Source: Arthrobacter sp. H-02-3 (GTDB lineage: Bacteria > Actinomycetota > Actinomycetes > Actinomycetales > Micrococcaceae). Taken from it: DNA of 64,000 nucleotides. The translations under genes and the position numbers were made by a program. Shown piece by piece: positions 8,135 to 16,931 of this stretch. The notes beneath the pieces are model-generated. The model saw only the letters and a list, made by a program, of their open reading frames with translations. It ran no database searches and had not been told where the DNA came from. The DNA lies in assembly GCF_003097355.1 (NCBI RefSeq), contig NZ_PYUI01000008.1:1-64000 (forward strand). Reading direction: 5' to 3'. Within the stretch, counting starts at the first letter, position 1; each line of letters begins with the position of its first letter.

Positions 8135-8166
8135 TGAGCAATATTCATTTGTGAACATGCTATACA
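8135..8166. promoter_or_regulatory. Candidate LysR-ferredoxin intergenic operator
   Basis: The AT-rich segment between the leader ORF and the ferredoxin gene contains TTCATTTGTGAA, a TTCA/TGAA dyad of the T-N11-A size used by LysR proteins, followed by a TATACA-like -10. It is the only clear AT-rich dyad between the divergent genes. Assignment to the neighbouring LysR protein is inference. Confidence 0.3.
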
Positions 8167-8228
8167 GCTGGGAAACTCAACATACGCTCTGATTGTGATC
8201 CACGCCACCGTTTTCAAAGGAGAAAGCC

Positions 8229-8414
8229 ATGAAGATTGTCCTCGATCGACCGCGCTGCGAAGGCCACGGCCTGTGCGAGGACGTTGCCCCACAGCTGATG
8301 CACTTGGACGAAGAGGGCGAACTCGTGCTGGACATCGAGACGGTCGACAACGACGTGGAACCGGCAAAGGCCGCGGTTCGCGTCTGCCCGGTTGCCGCGC
8401 TGCGGCTGGCATGA
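8229..8414 (+). CDS. [3Fe-4S]-type ferredoxin
   Basis: A 61-residue ferredoxin, MKIVLDRPRCEGHGLCEDVAP at the start and RVCPVAALRLA at the end. The cluster ligands are two Cys spaced C-x5-C with His where a fourth Cys would be, plus the C-terminal CP. This is the pattern of actinobacterial [3Fe-4S] ferredoxins that feed cytochromes P450. A good AAAGGAGAAAG site precedes the ATG. The stop overlaps the next start (ATGA), so it is coupled to the reductase. No P450 or other terminal oxygenase lies nearby. Confidence 0.93.
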   Translation: MKIVLDRPRCEGHGLCEDVAPQLMHLDEEGELVLDIETVDNDVEPAKAAVRVCPVAALRLA

Positions 8415-9616
8415 GCATGACACTGAAACGCATCGTCGTCGTCGGAAATGGCATCGCCGGCCTTACCGCGGCAGACTCCCTGAGGGCGGCAGGCTTCGAC
8501 GGCGATCTGACCATCGTGGGCGACGAGCCCCATGCACCGTACAGCCGCCCCGCCCTCTCGAAGGCTGCCCTGCTGGACGCCGACGACATGACGTCCCATC
8601 AGCTGCCGCCGTCCACCCACGAGGCACAGGAGGTCCGGGGCGTGAGCGCGTCGGGGCTTGATGCCGACCGGAAAGTGGTGCACCTCGACGACGGCAGCGG
8701 CCTTCCGTACGACGCCGTGGTCATCGCCACCGGCTCCCGGGCACGCCTCCTCGGTACCGGCCCCAAGACCGAGGGAAATGCGGGCCGCTGCGACGGCGAA
8801 CTGACCCTGCGCAATCTGGAGGACGCGCTGACGCTGCGCCGCCGGCTCACGAACCGGCCGTCCGTCGTCGTCATTGGTGGAGGTGCCCTGGGTATGGAGA
8901 TCGCCTCCGGGTGCCTCTCCGCGGGCTGCGAGGTAACCCTGGTGGCTCATGACCGTCCGCTGACCAGACAGCTGGGCCCGTACTTGTCCGGTGCCTTCCT
9001 TGCCGCAGCCCGCCGCCACGGGCTCAAGCTAGCGCCGTCCCACGCGGTCGAACTGCGCAGCACCGGTGGGCGCACGGCCGACGGGCGTCCGCTGGTTGTC
9101 CTCGCGGACGGTTCAACCATCGAAGCCGAACTCGTGGTCAGTGCCGTAGGAGATGCCCCCAACGTCGAGTGGCTCGCCTCCAGCGGCCTACTGACCAACG
9201 GCCGGCTCGAAGTCGACGCCCGCGGGCGCGTCCGTCCCGGCATCATCGCCGCAGGAGACGTGGCCGCGTTCCCGACCAAGCACGGCATCCAGCGCGTTCC
9301 CCTGTGGACCAGCGCCATCGAGCAGAGCAAGGCCGCGGCCTTGGCTCTCGTACGGGGCGATGAAGCACCGGAGCTCGACTTCCAGCCCTACTTCTGGACC
9401 GAGCAGTTCGGCCTCAGCCTGAAGGCGAGCGGCTTCCTGCCCTTAGCCGGTGCCCCTGAGTTCCTCGAAGGCGATCCCGCCGGCGGACCTGCCCTCATGC
9501 GGTGGTCCCACGACGACGGCTCGGGCACCGCCGTCGCCATCAACAAACGGATCCCCATTCCCAAGTTGCGGCGGCTGAGCGATACCGCGCCCCTGGTTGC
9601 GTCGCCCACTGCCTGA
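8411..9616 (+). CDS. NAD(P)/FAD-dependent ferredoxin reductase
   Basis: Flavoprotein of 401 residues that should reduce the adjacent ferredoxin with NAD(P)H. FAD-binding GNGIAGLTAADSL is at about residues 11-23, then the YSRPALSKAALL block of oxygenase-coupled reductases. NAD-binding VIGGGALGMEIASG is at about 154-167, AAGDVAAF at about 277, and a C-terminal reductase domain ends the protein. I chose the ATG at 8411, which overlaps the ferredoxin stop, because the upstream open frame lies over the ferredoxin gene. It is divergent from the LysR gene. Confidence 0.92.
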   Translation: MSMTLKRIVVVGNGIAGLTAADSLRAAGFDGDLTIVGDEPHAPYSRPALSKAALLDADDMTSHQLPPSTHEAQEVRGVSASGLDADRKVVHLDDGSGLPYDAVVIATGSRARLLGTGPKTEGNAGRCDGELTLRNLEDALTLRRRLTNRPSVVVIGGGALGMEIASGCLSAGCEVTLVAHDRPLTRQLGPYLSGAFLAAARRHGLKLAPSHAVELRSTGGRTADGRPLVVLADGSTIEAELVVSAVGDAPNVEWLASSGLLTNGRLEVDARGRVRPGIIAAGDVAAFPTKHGIQRVPLWTSAIEQSKAAALALVRGDEAPELDFQPYFWTEQFGLSLKASGFLPLAGAPEFLEGDPAGGPALMRWSHDDGSGTAVAINKRIPIPKLRRLSDTAPLVASPTA

Positions 9617-9774
9617 GATGAAGCGGGAGCGTCCGTTGGAGAACGGCAGACCACCCTGTGGTCCGGGTTCTTGCAGTCGACTGGACAGGAATTCAGGGCT
9701 TTGCAAGGATGGGCTCTCCGGATAAACGGACCCGGATCATCAGAACCGGGGAACTCTTGGAACGGGGGGTGAGC

Positions 9775-9912
9775 ATGCGGATCGCGACGATCACCGCTGC
9801 CACGGTTAGCGGGGTGGCCGCTGTGGCCTGCTACGCGCCCGCGCTACTGCCGGCCCTTTCCGAACAATCCCGTCCCGCTGCTGAATCACCACGCGGAGAC
9901 GCCCGATCCTAA
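9775..9912 (+). CDS. Small hypothetical protein with signal-like N-terminus
   Basis: A 45-residue ORF starting MRIATITAATVSGVAAVACY. The N-terminal 20 residues are hydrophobic like a signal or anchor segment and the remainder is short and polar. A G-rich ribosome-binding site (ACGGGGGGTGAGC) stands directly before the ATG. The frame is open upstream to 9658, but that part looks non-coding. No family is recognised and it could be a chance ORF. Confidence 0.4.
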   Translation: MRIATITAATVSGVAAVACYAPALLPALSEQSRPAAESPRGDARS

Positions 9913-10008
9913 CCGGAGTCGCAGGCTGGCACTCGTCTGCCCCCGTTCCGCCTTGGCGCGCAGTAGGCCCGCCCGGGCGGCACCTCTTCGATTCCGAAAG
10001 TTTCCGTC

Positions 10009-10503
10009 ATGCAAAAAATCACGCCGCAGCAGATCCGCTCGTCCTTCATCAACGCGAGCCGGTCAGAAGCCGCGAAGCTCAATCTGCCCAAAAACTTCGA
10101 CACCCTGGACTGGGAAAAGCTCGACTTCCTGGCCTGGCGGGACGAGAAGATGCCCCTGCGCGGCTATCTCGTGGTGCCCGGGACGAAGGGTCCCACCGGA
10201 ATCATGCTCCGGGCCCCTGAAGGCGGGGCCAAGAAGAACCGCTCCGTGCTCTGCGAGCTGTGCCGGGATGTGTTCTCCAAGGACGATGTCCTGCTCTGGG
10301 TGGCCAAGCGCGCAGGGCAGTCCGGCCGCAACGGCAACACCCTGGGCACCTTGATCTGCGCCGAGTTCCTCTGCTGCCGCAATGTCCGGGTGGAGCCTCC
10401 GGCCAACGAGATCAATCCGGACCCCGCCGCCGTCGTGCTGCGGCAGATCGACGGGCTGGCGGCCCGCACCGCCCAATTCGTGGAGCGCGTGCAGGGAACG
10501 TAG
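10009..10503 (+). CDS. FBP domain protein (EF-G-binding treble-clef zinc finger)
   Basis: 164-residue protein of the FBP family, whose C-terminal treble-clef zinc finger binds elongation factor G in fusidic-acid-resistance proteins of the FusB type. It begins MQKITPQQIRSSFINASRSE. Zinc ligands are visible as CELC (about residue 82) and CAEFLCC (about residue 121), and SGRNGNTLGTLIC is the usual block before the second pair. Chromosomal actinobacterial copies may rescue or recycle EF-G on ribosomes; resistance is not shown. A large hairpin follows. Confidence 0.85.
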   Translation: MQKITPQQIRSSFINASRSEAAKLNLPKNFDTLDWEKLDFLAWRDEKMPLRGYLVVPGTKGPTGIMLRAPEGGAKKNRSVLCELCRDVFSKDDVLLWVAKRAGQSGRNGNTLGTLICAEFLCCRNVRVEPPANEINPDPAAVVLRQIDGLAARTAQFVERVQGT

Positions 10504-10517
10504 CGACGGCACAAGCA

Positions 10518-10567
10518 ACGCGGGGTCACCTACGGCCCGGAATTATGGGCCGTAAGTGACCCCGCGT
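10518..10567. terminator. Bidirectional hairpin terminator
   Basis: A long inverted repeat lies between the convergent FBP and amine-oxidase genes. Bases 10518-10529 pair with 10556-10567 (12 bp), then after one mismatch 10531-10538 pair with 10547-10554 (8 bp). The loop is 8 bases. Its size and position suggest that it terminates transcription from both sides. Confidence 0.75.
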
Positions 10568-10593
10568 CGCTGGAAGGCCGGGCGGTGCGGCCG

Positions 10594-11970
10594 CTACGCG
10601 GCGGCCTCCGTGCTGGCGGCGTCGCGGTCCAGGATCCGGGCCGCCGTGGCCCGACCCATCCGGACCGCGCCGTCCACATGCTGGTAGCCCTCGGCTGCCA
10701 GGTCCGAGGACGCCCAGTAGATGGGTCCCACCGGGGTGAGCTGGTCCGCGCCGTAGCGGTGCAGGCCGCCCAGATCGTAGCTGGAGGCGAAGGCGCCGCG
10801 GGTCCATTCCTCGGAGGCCCAGTCGGACTCGTAATACACCACCGGTTCCAGGGTCTTCGGGCCCAAGGACTCCGCCATGGCCGAGAGGATCACCCGACGC
10901 CGTTCGCCGGCGTCGAGGGCGAACATCGCGTCCGCCTTCTCATCCGGCACGAAGGCCACCAGGGTTCCGCGCGGGTCCTCGTGATTGGTGTTGTCGTAGA
11001 TTTCCTGGACCACCAGATCGGGACTGAAGCAGGTGCCGGAGAGGCCCTCTTCGCGCCAGAACGGCGTTTCGTAGACGGCGTGCACCTTGATGACCAGGCC
11101 CAGCGACTGGTGCTGGTGCATCTGGTGCTGGCGGCGGGGCAGCGGCGGGTCAAAACTCACGCGCGAGTACAGGTTCGGCGGCACGGCCATGATGGCGTAC
11201 GGGGCGTTCACCGTGGCCCGGTCCGAGACGGCGGTGACGCCGTTTTCGTCCCAGCGCAGGGTCCGCACCGGGGACTCAAGGACGACGTCGTCCCCCAGTG
11301 CGGCGGCGATGGTCTCCGACACGAGCTGCATCCCTCCCACCACGCGCTGGTCCAGCAGCAGGTCCTCGTCCACCAGGTTCGAGAACGAGCCCGCCGATGC
11401 CGCCATCAGCACGGCTTGCAGCGCGGAGAAGGAGTGCGCCGGCTTGGTGAGCATGCCGCCGGCCAGGAAGTGGCCGATGTTGGCGCAGGCCTCGTCGTCA
11501 TCGGAAAGCTGGCGCATCCAGTGGTGCAGCGAGACGGTGTCGAGTTCGCGGGCCCGGGGGTGCGCCCACGGCTCCTCGGCGCCGATCTCGGCGGCCAGCT
11601 CATCCAGGATGCCAATAAGCCGGCGCATTTCGGCCTCGGTGCGCTCGGACACCGGGAACATTTCCCCCGTGTAGAGGCTGCGGGTGCCGTCCGGGGCGAC
11701 GTAGACAGACTGGCCCTCGCGGTAGCGGCTGAATGTTTCCAGGCCCAGCTCGCCCAGCAGGCCTTTGAGTGCCGTCTGGTCCGGTGATATCCACTGGCCG
11801 CCGATTTCAAGCATGGCGCCGTCAATGGTGCTGGTCCAGGTCCGGCCGCCAACCCGGTCACGGGCCTCCAGCACGGCAACCGTCAGGCCCGCCGCTTTCA
11901 GGTCCCGGGCGGCGTTGAGCCCGGCCGGGCCGGCGCCGATGATGACAACATCGCGTTCAATACTTTTCAC
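10594..11970 (-). CDS. Flavin monoamine oxidase, putrescine-oxidase-like
   Basis: FAD-dependent amine oxidase of 458 residues from a GTG at 11970 (MKSIERDVVIIGAGPAGLNA); upstream residues in the frame do not fit the family. The Rossmann FAD motif GAGPAGLNAARDL, then VLEARDRVGGRTW and C-terminal YWASSDLAAEGYQHVDGAVR place it with the MAO/putrescine-oxidase group. The position of the covalent-FAD Cys of MAO (GGCY) reads FASSY here, so FAD should be non-covalent, as in bacterial putrescine oxidases. It would oxidise putrescine or cadaverine to an aminoaldehyde, releasing NH3 and H2O2. The permease and aminoaldehyde dehydrogenase upstream on the same strand support this. The exact amine is not provable from sequence. 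Confidence 0.88.
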   Translation of the reverse strand: MKSIERDVVIIGAGPAGLNAARDLKAAGLTVAVLEARDRVGGRTWTSTIDGAMLEIGGQWISPDQTALKGLLGELGLETFSRYREGQSVYVAPDGTRSLYTGEMFPVSERTEAEMRRLIGILDELAAEIGAEEPWAHPRARELDTVSLHHWMRQLSDDDEACANIGHFLAGGMLTKPAHSFSALQAVLMAASAGSFSNLVDEDLLLDQRVVGGMQLVSETIAAALGDDVVLESPVRTLRWDENGVTAVSDRATVNAPYAIMAVPPNLYSRVSFDPPLPRRQHQMHQHQSLGLVIKVHAVYETPFWREEGLSGTCFSPDLVVQEIYDNTNHEDPRGTLVAFVPDEKADAMFALDAGERRRVILSAMAESLGPKTLEPVVYYESDWASEEWTRGAFASSYDLGGLHRYGADQLTPVGPIYWASSDLAAEGYQHVDGAVRMGRATAARILDRDAASTEAAA

Positions 11971-11992
11971 TGTCTGCTCTTTCGTTGGTGCG

Positions 11993-13510
11993 TTAGTTGA
12001 CCGCTGCTTGCCGGGCACTGCCGGCCCGCAGCTTGGCGGCGACGTCGATCGCGTCGCCGGCCGGCGCCGTCGATTTGGCGTCCGGGCGGGCCAGCAGGAG
12101 GTAGAGGAGGCCGGTGCCCGCCACAACGGCAAGGCCGATCAGGACGGTCCAGTCGGTGACAAAGACACCCGTGGAGCCGGGCCAAGCCAGCAACACCATG
12201 GCAAAGATGCCGTAGGCCAGGGCCGCGACATTGATCGCGAACCCTGCGGCGCCCAGGCTGAACGGCCCGGCAGGACGCCATCCCTTGAGGCGCTGGCGCA
12301 GGGAGGCGAGCACCACCGACTGGAACGCAATGTAGATGCCCAGTACGGCAAAGGAGGTGATCTGCGTGAGCAGCTCGTCGGACCCCAGATAGATGATGAC
12401 GCAGATGGCCAACGGAATGCTCGCGGCGACGATGAGGGCGTTTGCGGGGACCCTGGCGGTGCCGGAAACCCTGGAGAGCCAGCGGTGGCCGGGCACCATG
12501 CCGTCACGGGCAAAGGAGAAGATCAGCCGGCTGGCCGCTGCCTGCAGGCTCAGCACGCAGGACAAGAAGGCCGTGATCGCAACCACCAGGAAGATCTTGG
12601 CACCTACCGGCCCGAGGGCCGATTCCAGGATGGCGGGGATCGGGTCAGGGTCCTGGCCGTTGACGATTTCCTGCAGGTTGGGCGCCGCCAGCACATAGCC
12701 GCCGAAGGAGAACAGCGCCGAGACGCCTCCGACCACAATGGTCATCATCATGGCCCGCGGGATCCGCCGCGCCGGACTGGCGACTTCCTCCGCCACGTCG
12801 CCACAGGCTTCAAAGCCGTAGAACAGGAAGAGCCCGGCCAGGGCGGCCCCCATGAAGGCGTGCAGGTAACTGCCATCGCCCTCCACCCCCATCGAGTCGA
12901 AGAACACGCCGAAGCTCTGCTTGCGCTGGAAAATCAACAGGTAGAGGCCGACGGCGATCACGCCGATCAGCTCGGAAGCCAGCCCGATCCGGGCCACCCG
13001 CGCCATCGTCTTGGTACCGGTGAAGTTCAAGGCCAGCGCCACAACAAGGAGCAGTACCGTCAGGCCAAGCGTGGTTTCCCGGGTCACCTCAACCTCGAAC
13101 AGGCTGGCCAGGAAGCCACTGCCGAATTCGGCCACCGCGGTAATGGTGACAATCATGGCCCAGATGTAGACCCAGGCGGCCATCCAGGCGTAGCGCCGGC
13201 CCCACAGCCGCCTGGTCCACGGATAGATGCCGCCGTGGATGGGGTATTGCGAGACCACCTCGCTGAAGACCAGTGCCACCAGCATTTGTCCGGCCCCCAC
13301 GATGAAGATCCAGAAGACCGACGGCGGGCCGCCGGCCGCCATGGCGATCGCGAAGAGGGAGTACACCCCCACCAGCGGCGAAAGGTACGTGAATCCGAGG
13401 GCGAAATTTGCCCACAGGGACATGGACCGGTCAAAGGAATCCTGGTAGCCCAGGACGGCAAGGTGCTCACTATCGTTGAGCTCGGTGGTACTGCGTGGTT
13501 CGGTAGACAT
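11993..13510 (-). CDS. APC superfamily amine/amino acid permease
   Basis: Membrane permease of 505 residues with about 12 helices, in the amino acid-polyamine-organocation superfamily. It begins with a polar 30-residue N-terminus (ELNDSEHLAVLGYQDSFDRSM); this, and YPIHGGIYPWTRRLWG, resemble actinobacterial GABA/choline-type permeases. FARDGMVPGHRWLSRV is the conserved cytoplasmic loop near the middle. It lies between the amine oxidase and the aldehyde dehydrogenase on the same strand, which suggests uptake of the diamine, aminovalerate or GABA used by this region. Confidence 0.88.
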   Translation of the reverse strand: MSTEPRSTTELNDSEHLAVLGYQDSFDRSMSLWANFALGFTYLSPLVGVYSLFAIAMAAGGPPSVFWIFIVGAGQMLVALVFSEVVSQYPIHGGIYPWTRRLWGRRYAWMAAWVYIWAMIVTITAVAEFGSGFLASLFEVEVTRETTLGLTVLLLVVALALNFTGTKTMARVARIGLASELIGVIAVGLYLLIFQRKQSFGVFFDSMGVEGDGSYLHAFMGAALAGLFLFYGFEACGDVAEEVASPARRIPRAMMMTIVVGGVSALFSFGGYVLAAPNLQEIVNGQDPDPIPAILESALGPVGAKIFLVVAITAFLSCVLSLQAAASRLIFSFARDGMVPGHRWLSRVSGTARVPANALIVAASIPLAICVIIYLGSDELLTQITSFAVLGIYIAFQSVVLASLRQRLKGWRPAGPFSLGAAGFAINVAALAYGIFAMVLLAWPGSTGVFVTDWTVLIGLAVVAGTGLLYLLLARPDAKSTAPAGDAIDVAAKLRAGSARQAAVN

Positions 13511-13603
13511 GGTTTCCTTCCGACGACATTGGCGGGAGTTGCTGGCGGGGGTGCCGGCCGGAGATGCCGGTGGTTTCCGGGTGCCGGGGGCTCGCGGGGC
13601 GGC

Positions 13604-15037
13604 TTAACCGATGTAGCTCATGACGTGCTTGATCCGGGTGTAGTCCTCCAGCCCGTACATGGACAGGTCCTTGCCGTACCCGGAGTGCTTGAATCCGCCG
13701 TGCGGCATCTCGGCCACCAGCGGGATGTGGGTGTTGATCCAGACGCAGCCGAAGTCCAGTCGCTTGGCGAACTGCATGGCCCGGGTGTGGTCCTTGGTCC
13801 ACACCGAAGACGCCAGCCCGTAGTCCACGTCGTTGGCCATGGCCAGGGCCTCGGCGTCCGTGGAGAACTTCTGCACCGTGACGATGGGGCCGAACACCTC
13901 GCTCTGGACGAGTTCGTCGTCCTGGTTAAGCCCGGACACCACGGTGGCCTCGTGGAAGTAGCCCACACCGCCGTGGCGTTTGCCGCCGACTTCAACGGTG
14001 GCGTGTTCCGGCAGCCGCTCCAGGAATCCGGCGACGCGCTGAAGATGGTCGGCGCTGCTGAGCGCGCCGTACAGGATTCCGTCCTCGGCGGGGCCGCCGG
14101 TCCTGGCGTTGCGCCGCACTTCCTCGGCAAAAGCAGCCACGAACTCATCGTGGATGTCCTCGTGCACGAGCAGCCGCGTGGCCGCGGTGCAATCCTGGCC
14201 GGCGTTGTAGAACGAAGCCGGGACGATCCCCGCCACGGCGGTGGCGATGTCGACGTCGTCGAACACGATGACCGGGGCTTTGCCGCCCAGCTCGAGGTGA
14301 ACGCGCTTGACGTCGGCGGCGGCCGCTCCGGCCACTTCCATGCCGGCCCGCACGCTGCCGGTGATGGACACCATTTCCGGAGCCTCGTCGGCCACCAGGG
14401 CCTTGCCGGTCTCACGGTCCCCCAGCACCACGTTGAACGCGCCGGCAGGGAGGAATTCGCTGGCCAGTTCGGCAAACAGCAGGGTGGAGCTCGGTGTGGA
14501 ATCGGAGGGTTTGAGGACTACGGTATTACCCGCCGCAAGCGCGGGAATGACCTTCCACGCGGCCATCATCAGCGGATAGTTCCAGGGGGCCACCTGGCCG
14601 ATGACGCCGATGGGCTCGCGCCGGATCGAGGAACTGTGGTCCGCGAGGTACTCGGCGGTGGCGCGCCCTTCCAGGGTCCGGGCTGCGCCGGCGAAGAAGC
14701 GGATCTGGTCCACGAGTACGTCGATCTCATCCGGGACAATCCCGGCCCGGGGCTTGCCGGTGTCGGCGCATTCCAGGTCGGCCAGTTCCTCGGCGCGGGC
14801 CTCGACGGCGCCGGCAATGTGCAGCAGCGCCCGCTGGCGCTCTGCGGGAGTGGTTTCGCTCCAGATTTCAAACGCCGCCGCGGCCGCCGCGTAGGCGGCA
14901 GCGACGTCGGCGGCGGTGGAAACGGGCGTTGTGGCGATGACTTCTTCGGTGGCCGGGTTGTGGATATCCAGCCGGCTGGTGGCGGCCGAGTCAACAAACT
15001 GGCCGTTGACGAAGTTCCGCAAATTCCGCACGCTCAT
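13604..15037 (-). CDS. Aminoaldehyde dehydrogenase (gamma-aminobutyraldehyde type)
   Basis: NAD-dependent aldehyde dehydrogenase of 477 residues from the ATG at 15037 (MSVRNLRNFVNGQFVDSAAT), which has a GAAGGGA site. APWNYPLMMAAWK is the cofactor region, HLELGGKAP holds the general-base Glu, and FYNAGQDCTAATRL holds the nucleophilic Cys, the form typical of PatD-like enzymes. It should oxidise 4-aminobutanal to GABA or 5-aminopentanal to 5-aminovalerate, the step after the amine oxidase encoded two genes downstream. The leader contains an imperfect GTGA...TCAC dyad (15093-15106) that the nearby GntR protein might bind. Confidence 0.9.
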   Translation of the reverse strand: MSVRNLRNFVNGQFVDSAATSRLDIHNPATEEVIATTPVSTAADVAAAYAAAAAAFEIWSETTPAERQRALLHIAGAVEARAEELADLECADTGKPRAGIVPDEIDVLVDQIRFFAGAARTLEGRATAEYLADHSSSIRREPIGVIGQVAPWNYPLMMAAWKVIPALAAGNTVVLKPSDSTPSSTLLFAELASEFLPAGAFNVVLGDRETGKALVADEAPEMVSITGSVRAGMEVAGAAAADVKRVHLELGGKAPVIVFDDVDIATAVAGIVPASFYNAGQDCTAATRLLVHEDIHDEFVAAFAEEVRRNARTGGPAEDGILYGALSSADHLQRVAGFLERLPEHATVEVGGKRHGGVGYFHEATVVSGLNQDDELVQSEVFGPIVTVQKFSTDAEALAMANDVDYGLASSVWTKDHTRAMQFAKRLDFGCVWINTHIPLVAEMPHGGFKHSGYGKDLSMYGLEDYTRIKHVMSYIG

Positions 15038-15155
15038 GTGGTTCCCTTCAATGAATTGGGTGGCCGGTCCGCGCCGCGAACCCTGCCACGATGTGACCTG
15101 GTTCACGGCCACATGGTGAGACTACACCTTATTCATCTGAAATGGGATGTTTAAA

Positions 15156-15896
15156 TTATTGAGCTGTGCGCACCAGGACCTTCAGGTTGGTTCCGGGGCA
15201 GGTGATGGCGCCGGTCCAGGCCGGGCCCGCATCTGCGGCGGCAAGAGTGCCCACGGGGAGTTGCGGATCGGTGGACACAATCACCCGGCCGGCGGCGCTC
15301 ACCAGAGCTGTCGGGGCGCCCACGGCGCGCATCAGCGGGAGGGCGTCCCGCTCCAGCCGGCGCACCAGGACGTCCGCGCCCACCACTCCAGCCATGGATC
15401 CGCCGACGACGACGGGCGCGGTGAGCGTGAGGATGTAGTCGCACGTGCACAAGTGGTCCACATACGGGCCCGTGATGTGCCGGGCACCGGTGGCTTCGGG
15501 AACCCGGTACCACTCCAGCGCGCTGAGGTCCCGCAGATAGTCGGCGTACTCGCGCGACGCCAGATCCAGCTGGCTCGGCTCGGTGGTGGTGCCGAGGATC
15601 GGATTGTCCTCCAGCGGGCCCAGCCACCAGGCGAAATGGAGGCCCTTCCCGCGCACCACGCCCGGTGCCGCGATGAATCCGGCGCCGATCAGCAGCGGGT
15701 CGGCGGCCGTGAGTTCCGGACCGACCATCGCGTACACGGCGGGATCGATCTCTCCCGCACCCCAGGCGGTTGAGGCTTCGACCCGGCTGCGCCAGTGGTC
15801 CAGGGTTCCGAAGACGCCGTTGAACAACGCTCCGATGGCCGCGGCGCAGTTGCGCGCCCGCGCCTGCACGGAATCCGCACTGTGGTTCTCAGCCAT
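15156..15896 (-). CDS. Soluble Cache-domain protein
   Basis: 246-residue protein from the ATG at 15896 (MAENHSADSVQARARN), overlapping the end of the GntR gene by 8 bases. It resembles a single Cache/PDC ligand-sensing domain (helical N-terminus, DPLLIGAGFIAAPGVV, ITGPYVDHLCTCDYILTLTAPV, VVGADVLVRRLE) but has no membrane segment, signal peptide or output domain. Cache domains usually sense small molecules outside the cell, so a cytoplasmic stand-alone copy coupled to a GntR regulator suggests a partner sensor or ligand-binding accessory. That role is inference. Confidence 0.75.
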   Translation of the reverse strand: MAENHSADSVQARARNCAAAIGALFNGVFGTLDHWRSRVEASTAWGAGEIDPAVYAMVGPELTAADPLLIGAGFIAAPGVVRGKGLHFAWWLGPLEDNPILGTTTEPSQLDLASREYADYLRDLSALEWYRVPEATGARHITGPYVDHLCTCDYILTLTAPVVVGGSMAGVVGADVLVRRLERDALPLMRAVGAPTALVSAAGRVIVSTDPQLPVGTLAAADAGPAWTGAITCPGTNLKVLVRTAQ

Positions 15897-16662
15897 CGGC
15901 TGCTGCTCCTTGCTCAAGACGTTCCTTGGCTGCCAGCAGCCAGGCGGAAAGGTCGCTGATCTGTGCCCGGACCGAGGCACGGGCCGCGGCGGCGTCATGG
16001 GCGGCTATCGCCTCGGCGGTGCGTTGGTTTTGCGCATAGACCCGCGCCCGCATGACCGGGTCGGTCAGGCACAGCCACAGCATGGGGCCGAACTCGGCCT
16101 GGAGGCGGATCTGCTCGCGCACCAGGCGCGGCGACTGGCTGACGACGGCGATCTCGAGGTAGAAACCGCCGGCGTTCCGGCCGGAATCGCTGGCGGAGCT
16201 GAAGTCGGCATCGTGAAGCCAGGCGGTGAGCCGTTCGGCTTCATCGGTGGACGCGAGCTCGGCCGCCCGTTCCGCGCAGCCGGCGGCCAGCGTGCCGAAA
16301 TAGACGGCGAGGTCGGCGATCTCCACCTGCGAAAGTCCGCGCAGCCGGGCCTGCAGGAGCCTTTCCGGCGTCTGTTCGGTGGCCAGCACAAAGCTGCCGC
16401 CCTCGCGTCCGCGCCGGGTCTCCACCAGCCCGGCCTCGCGGACAGCCCCGAGCGCGTCGCGCGCCGTCACGAGGGCCACGCCAAAGCGCTTGGCCAGCTC
16501 GGCCTCACTGGGCAGCCGGTCGCCGGGGGCCAGCACGCCGAGCAGAATGGCATCGGTCAGCCGCTGGGCCACTTGCTCGGACCTGCCGGCGCCGGTCAGC
16601 TGGGCGAAGACGGCGGCCCGGGCCCCGCGCGACGGCGTGGTGGCGGATGGTTCCTGGCTCAC
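15889..16662 (-). CDS. GntR family transcriptional regulator (FCD-like)
   Basis: GntR/FadR-type regulator of 257 residues if started at the GTG at 16662; an ATG at 16782 would add 40 residues that look unstructured. The winged helix-turn-helix ILLGVLAPGDRLPSEAELAKRF..ALVTARDALGAVREAGLV is near residues 40-85. An all-helical effector domain follows, in which the usual FCD metal-binding FH appears as FYLEI. It is divergent from the CoA-transferase gene and overlaps the Cache-domain gene. It probably controls the amine-oxidase/permease/dehydrogenase genes downstream. Confidence 0.82.
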   Translation of the reverse strand: MSQEPSATTPSRGARAAVFAQLTGAGRSEQVAQRLTDAILLGVLAPGDRLPSEAELAKRFGVALVTARDALGAVREAGLVETRRGREGGSFVLATEQTPERLLQARLRGLSQVEIADLAVYFGTLAAGCAERAAELASTDEAERLTAWLHDADFSSASDSGRNAGGFYLEIAVVSQSPRLVREQIRLQAEFGPMLWLCLTDPVMRARVYAQNQRTAEAIAAHDAAAARASVRAQISDLSAWLLAAKERLEQGAAADG

Positions 16663-16830
16663 CGCGGCGCCTGCGGACAGCCGCGTTCCGGGCTGGCCGG
16701 AACCGAAGGATCTGCTTCCATAGCGCCACTCTATCGGCCGCGCGGGTGCACGGTCCGCCGTGGCCGCCCGCCGCAGCGCCACGCTCGTTGGCGGATGGTT
16801 GTTGTGCAGAGCAGCCAGTGCCAGGTCGGT

Positions 16831-16840
16831 TCATCCAATG
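16831..16840 (+). promoter_or_regulatory. CATCCAATGT motif shared with the gabT promoter
   Basis: The 10-base motif CATCCAATGT stands about 90 bases upstream of the CoA-transferase start. The identical 10 bases occur at 19777-19786 as one arm of the inverted repeat in front of gabT. The sharing suggests that one regulator, most simply PucR, controls both transcripts. Confidence 0.4.
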
Positions 16841-16931
16841 TTCGGGTGGTTGCGCCTTGTTAGGCTTCGAATCCTTGATCAGATGCCCGGGCACGGCGAT
16901 GTGCCGCGGGCACTCCACGAAGGGACTCCCC

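Noticed and set aside
11765-15154. Plus-strand open frame of 1129 codons
   Set aside because: It lies antisense to the amine oxidase, permease and aldehyde dehydrogenase genes, is full of Gly/Arg/His runs typical of high-GC shadow frames, and has no family motif or ribosome-binding site.
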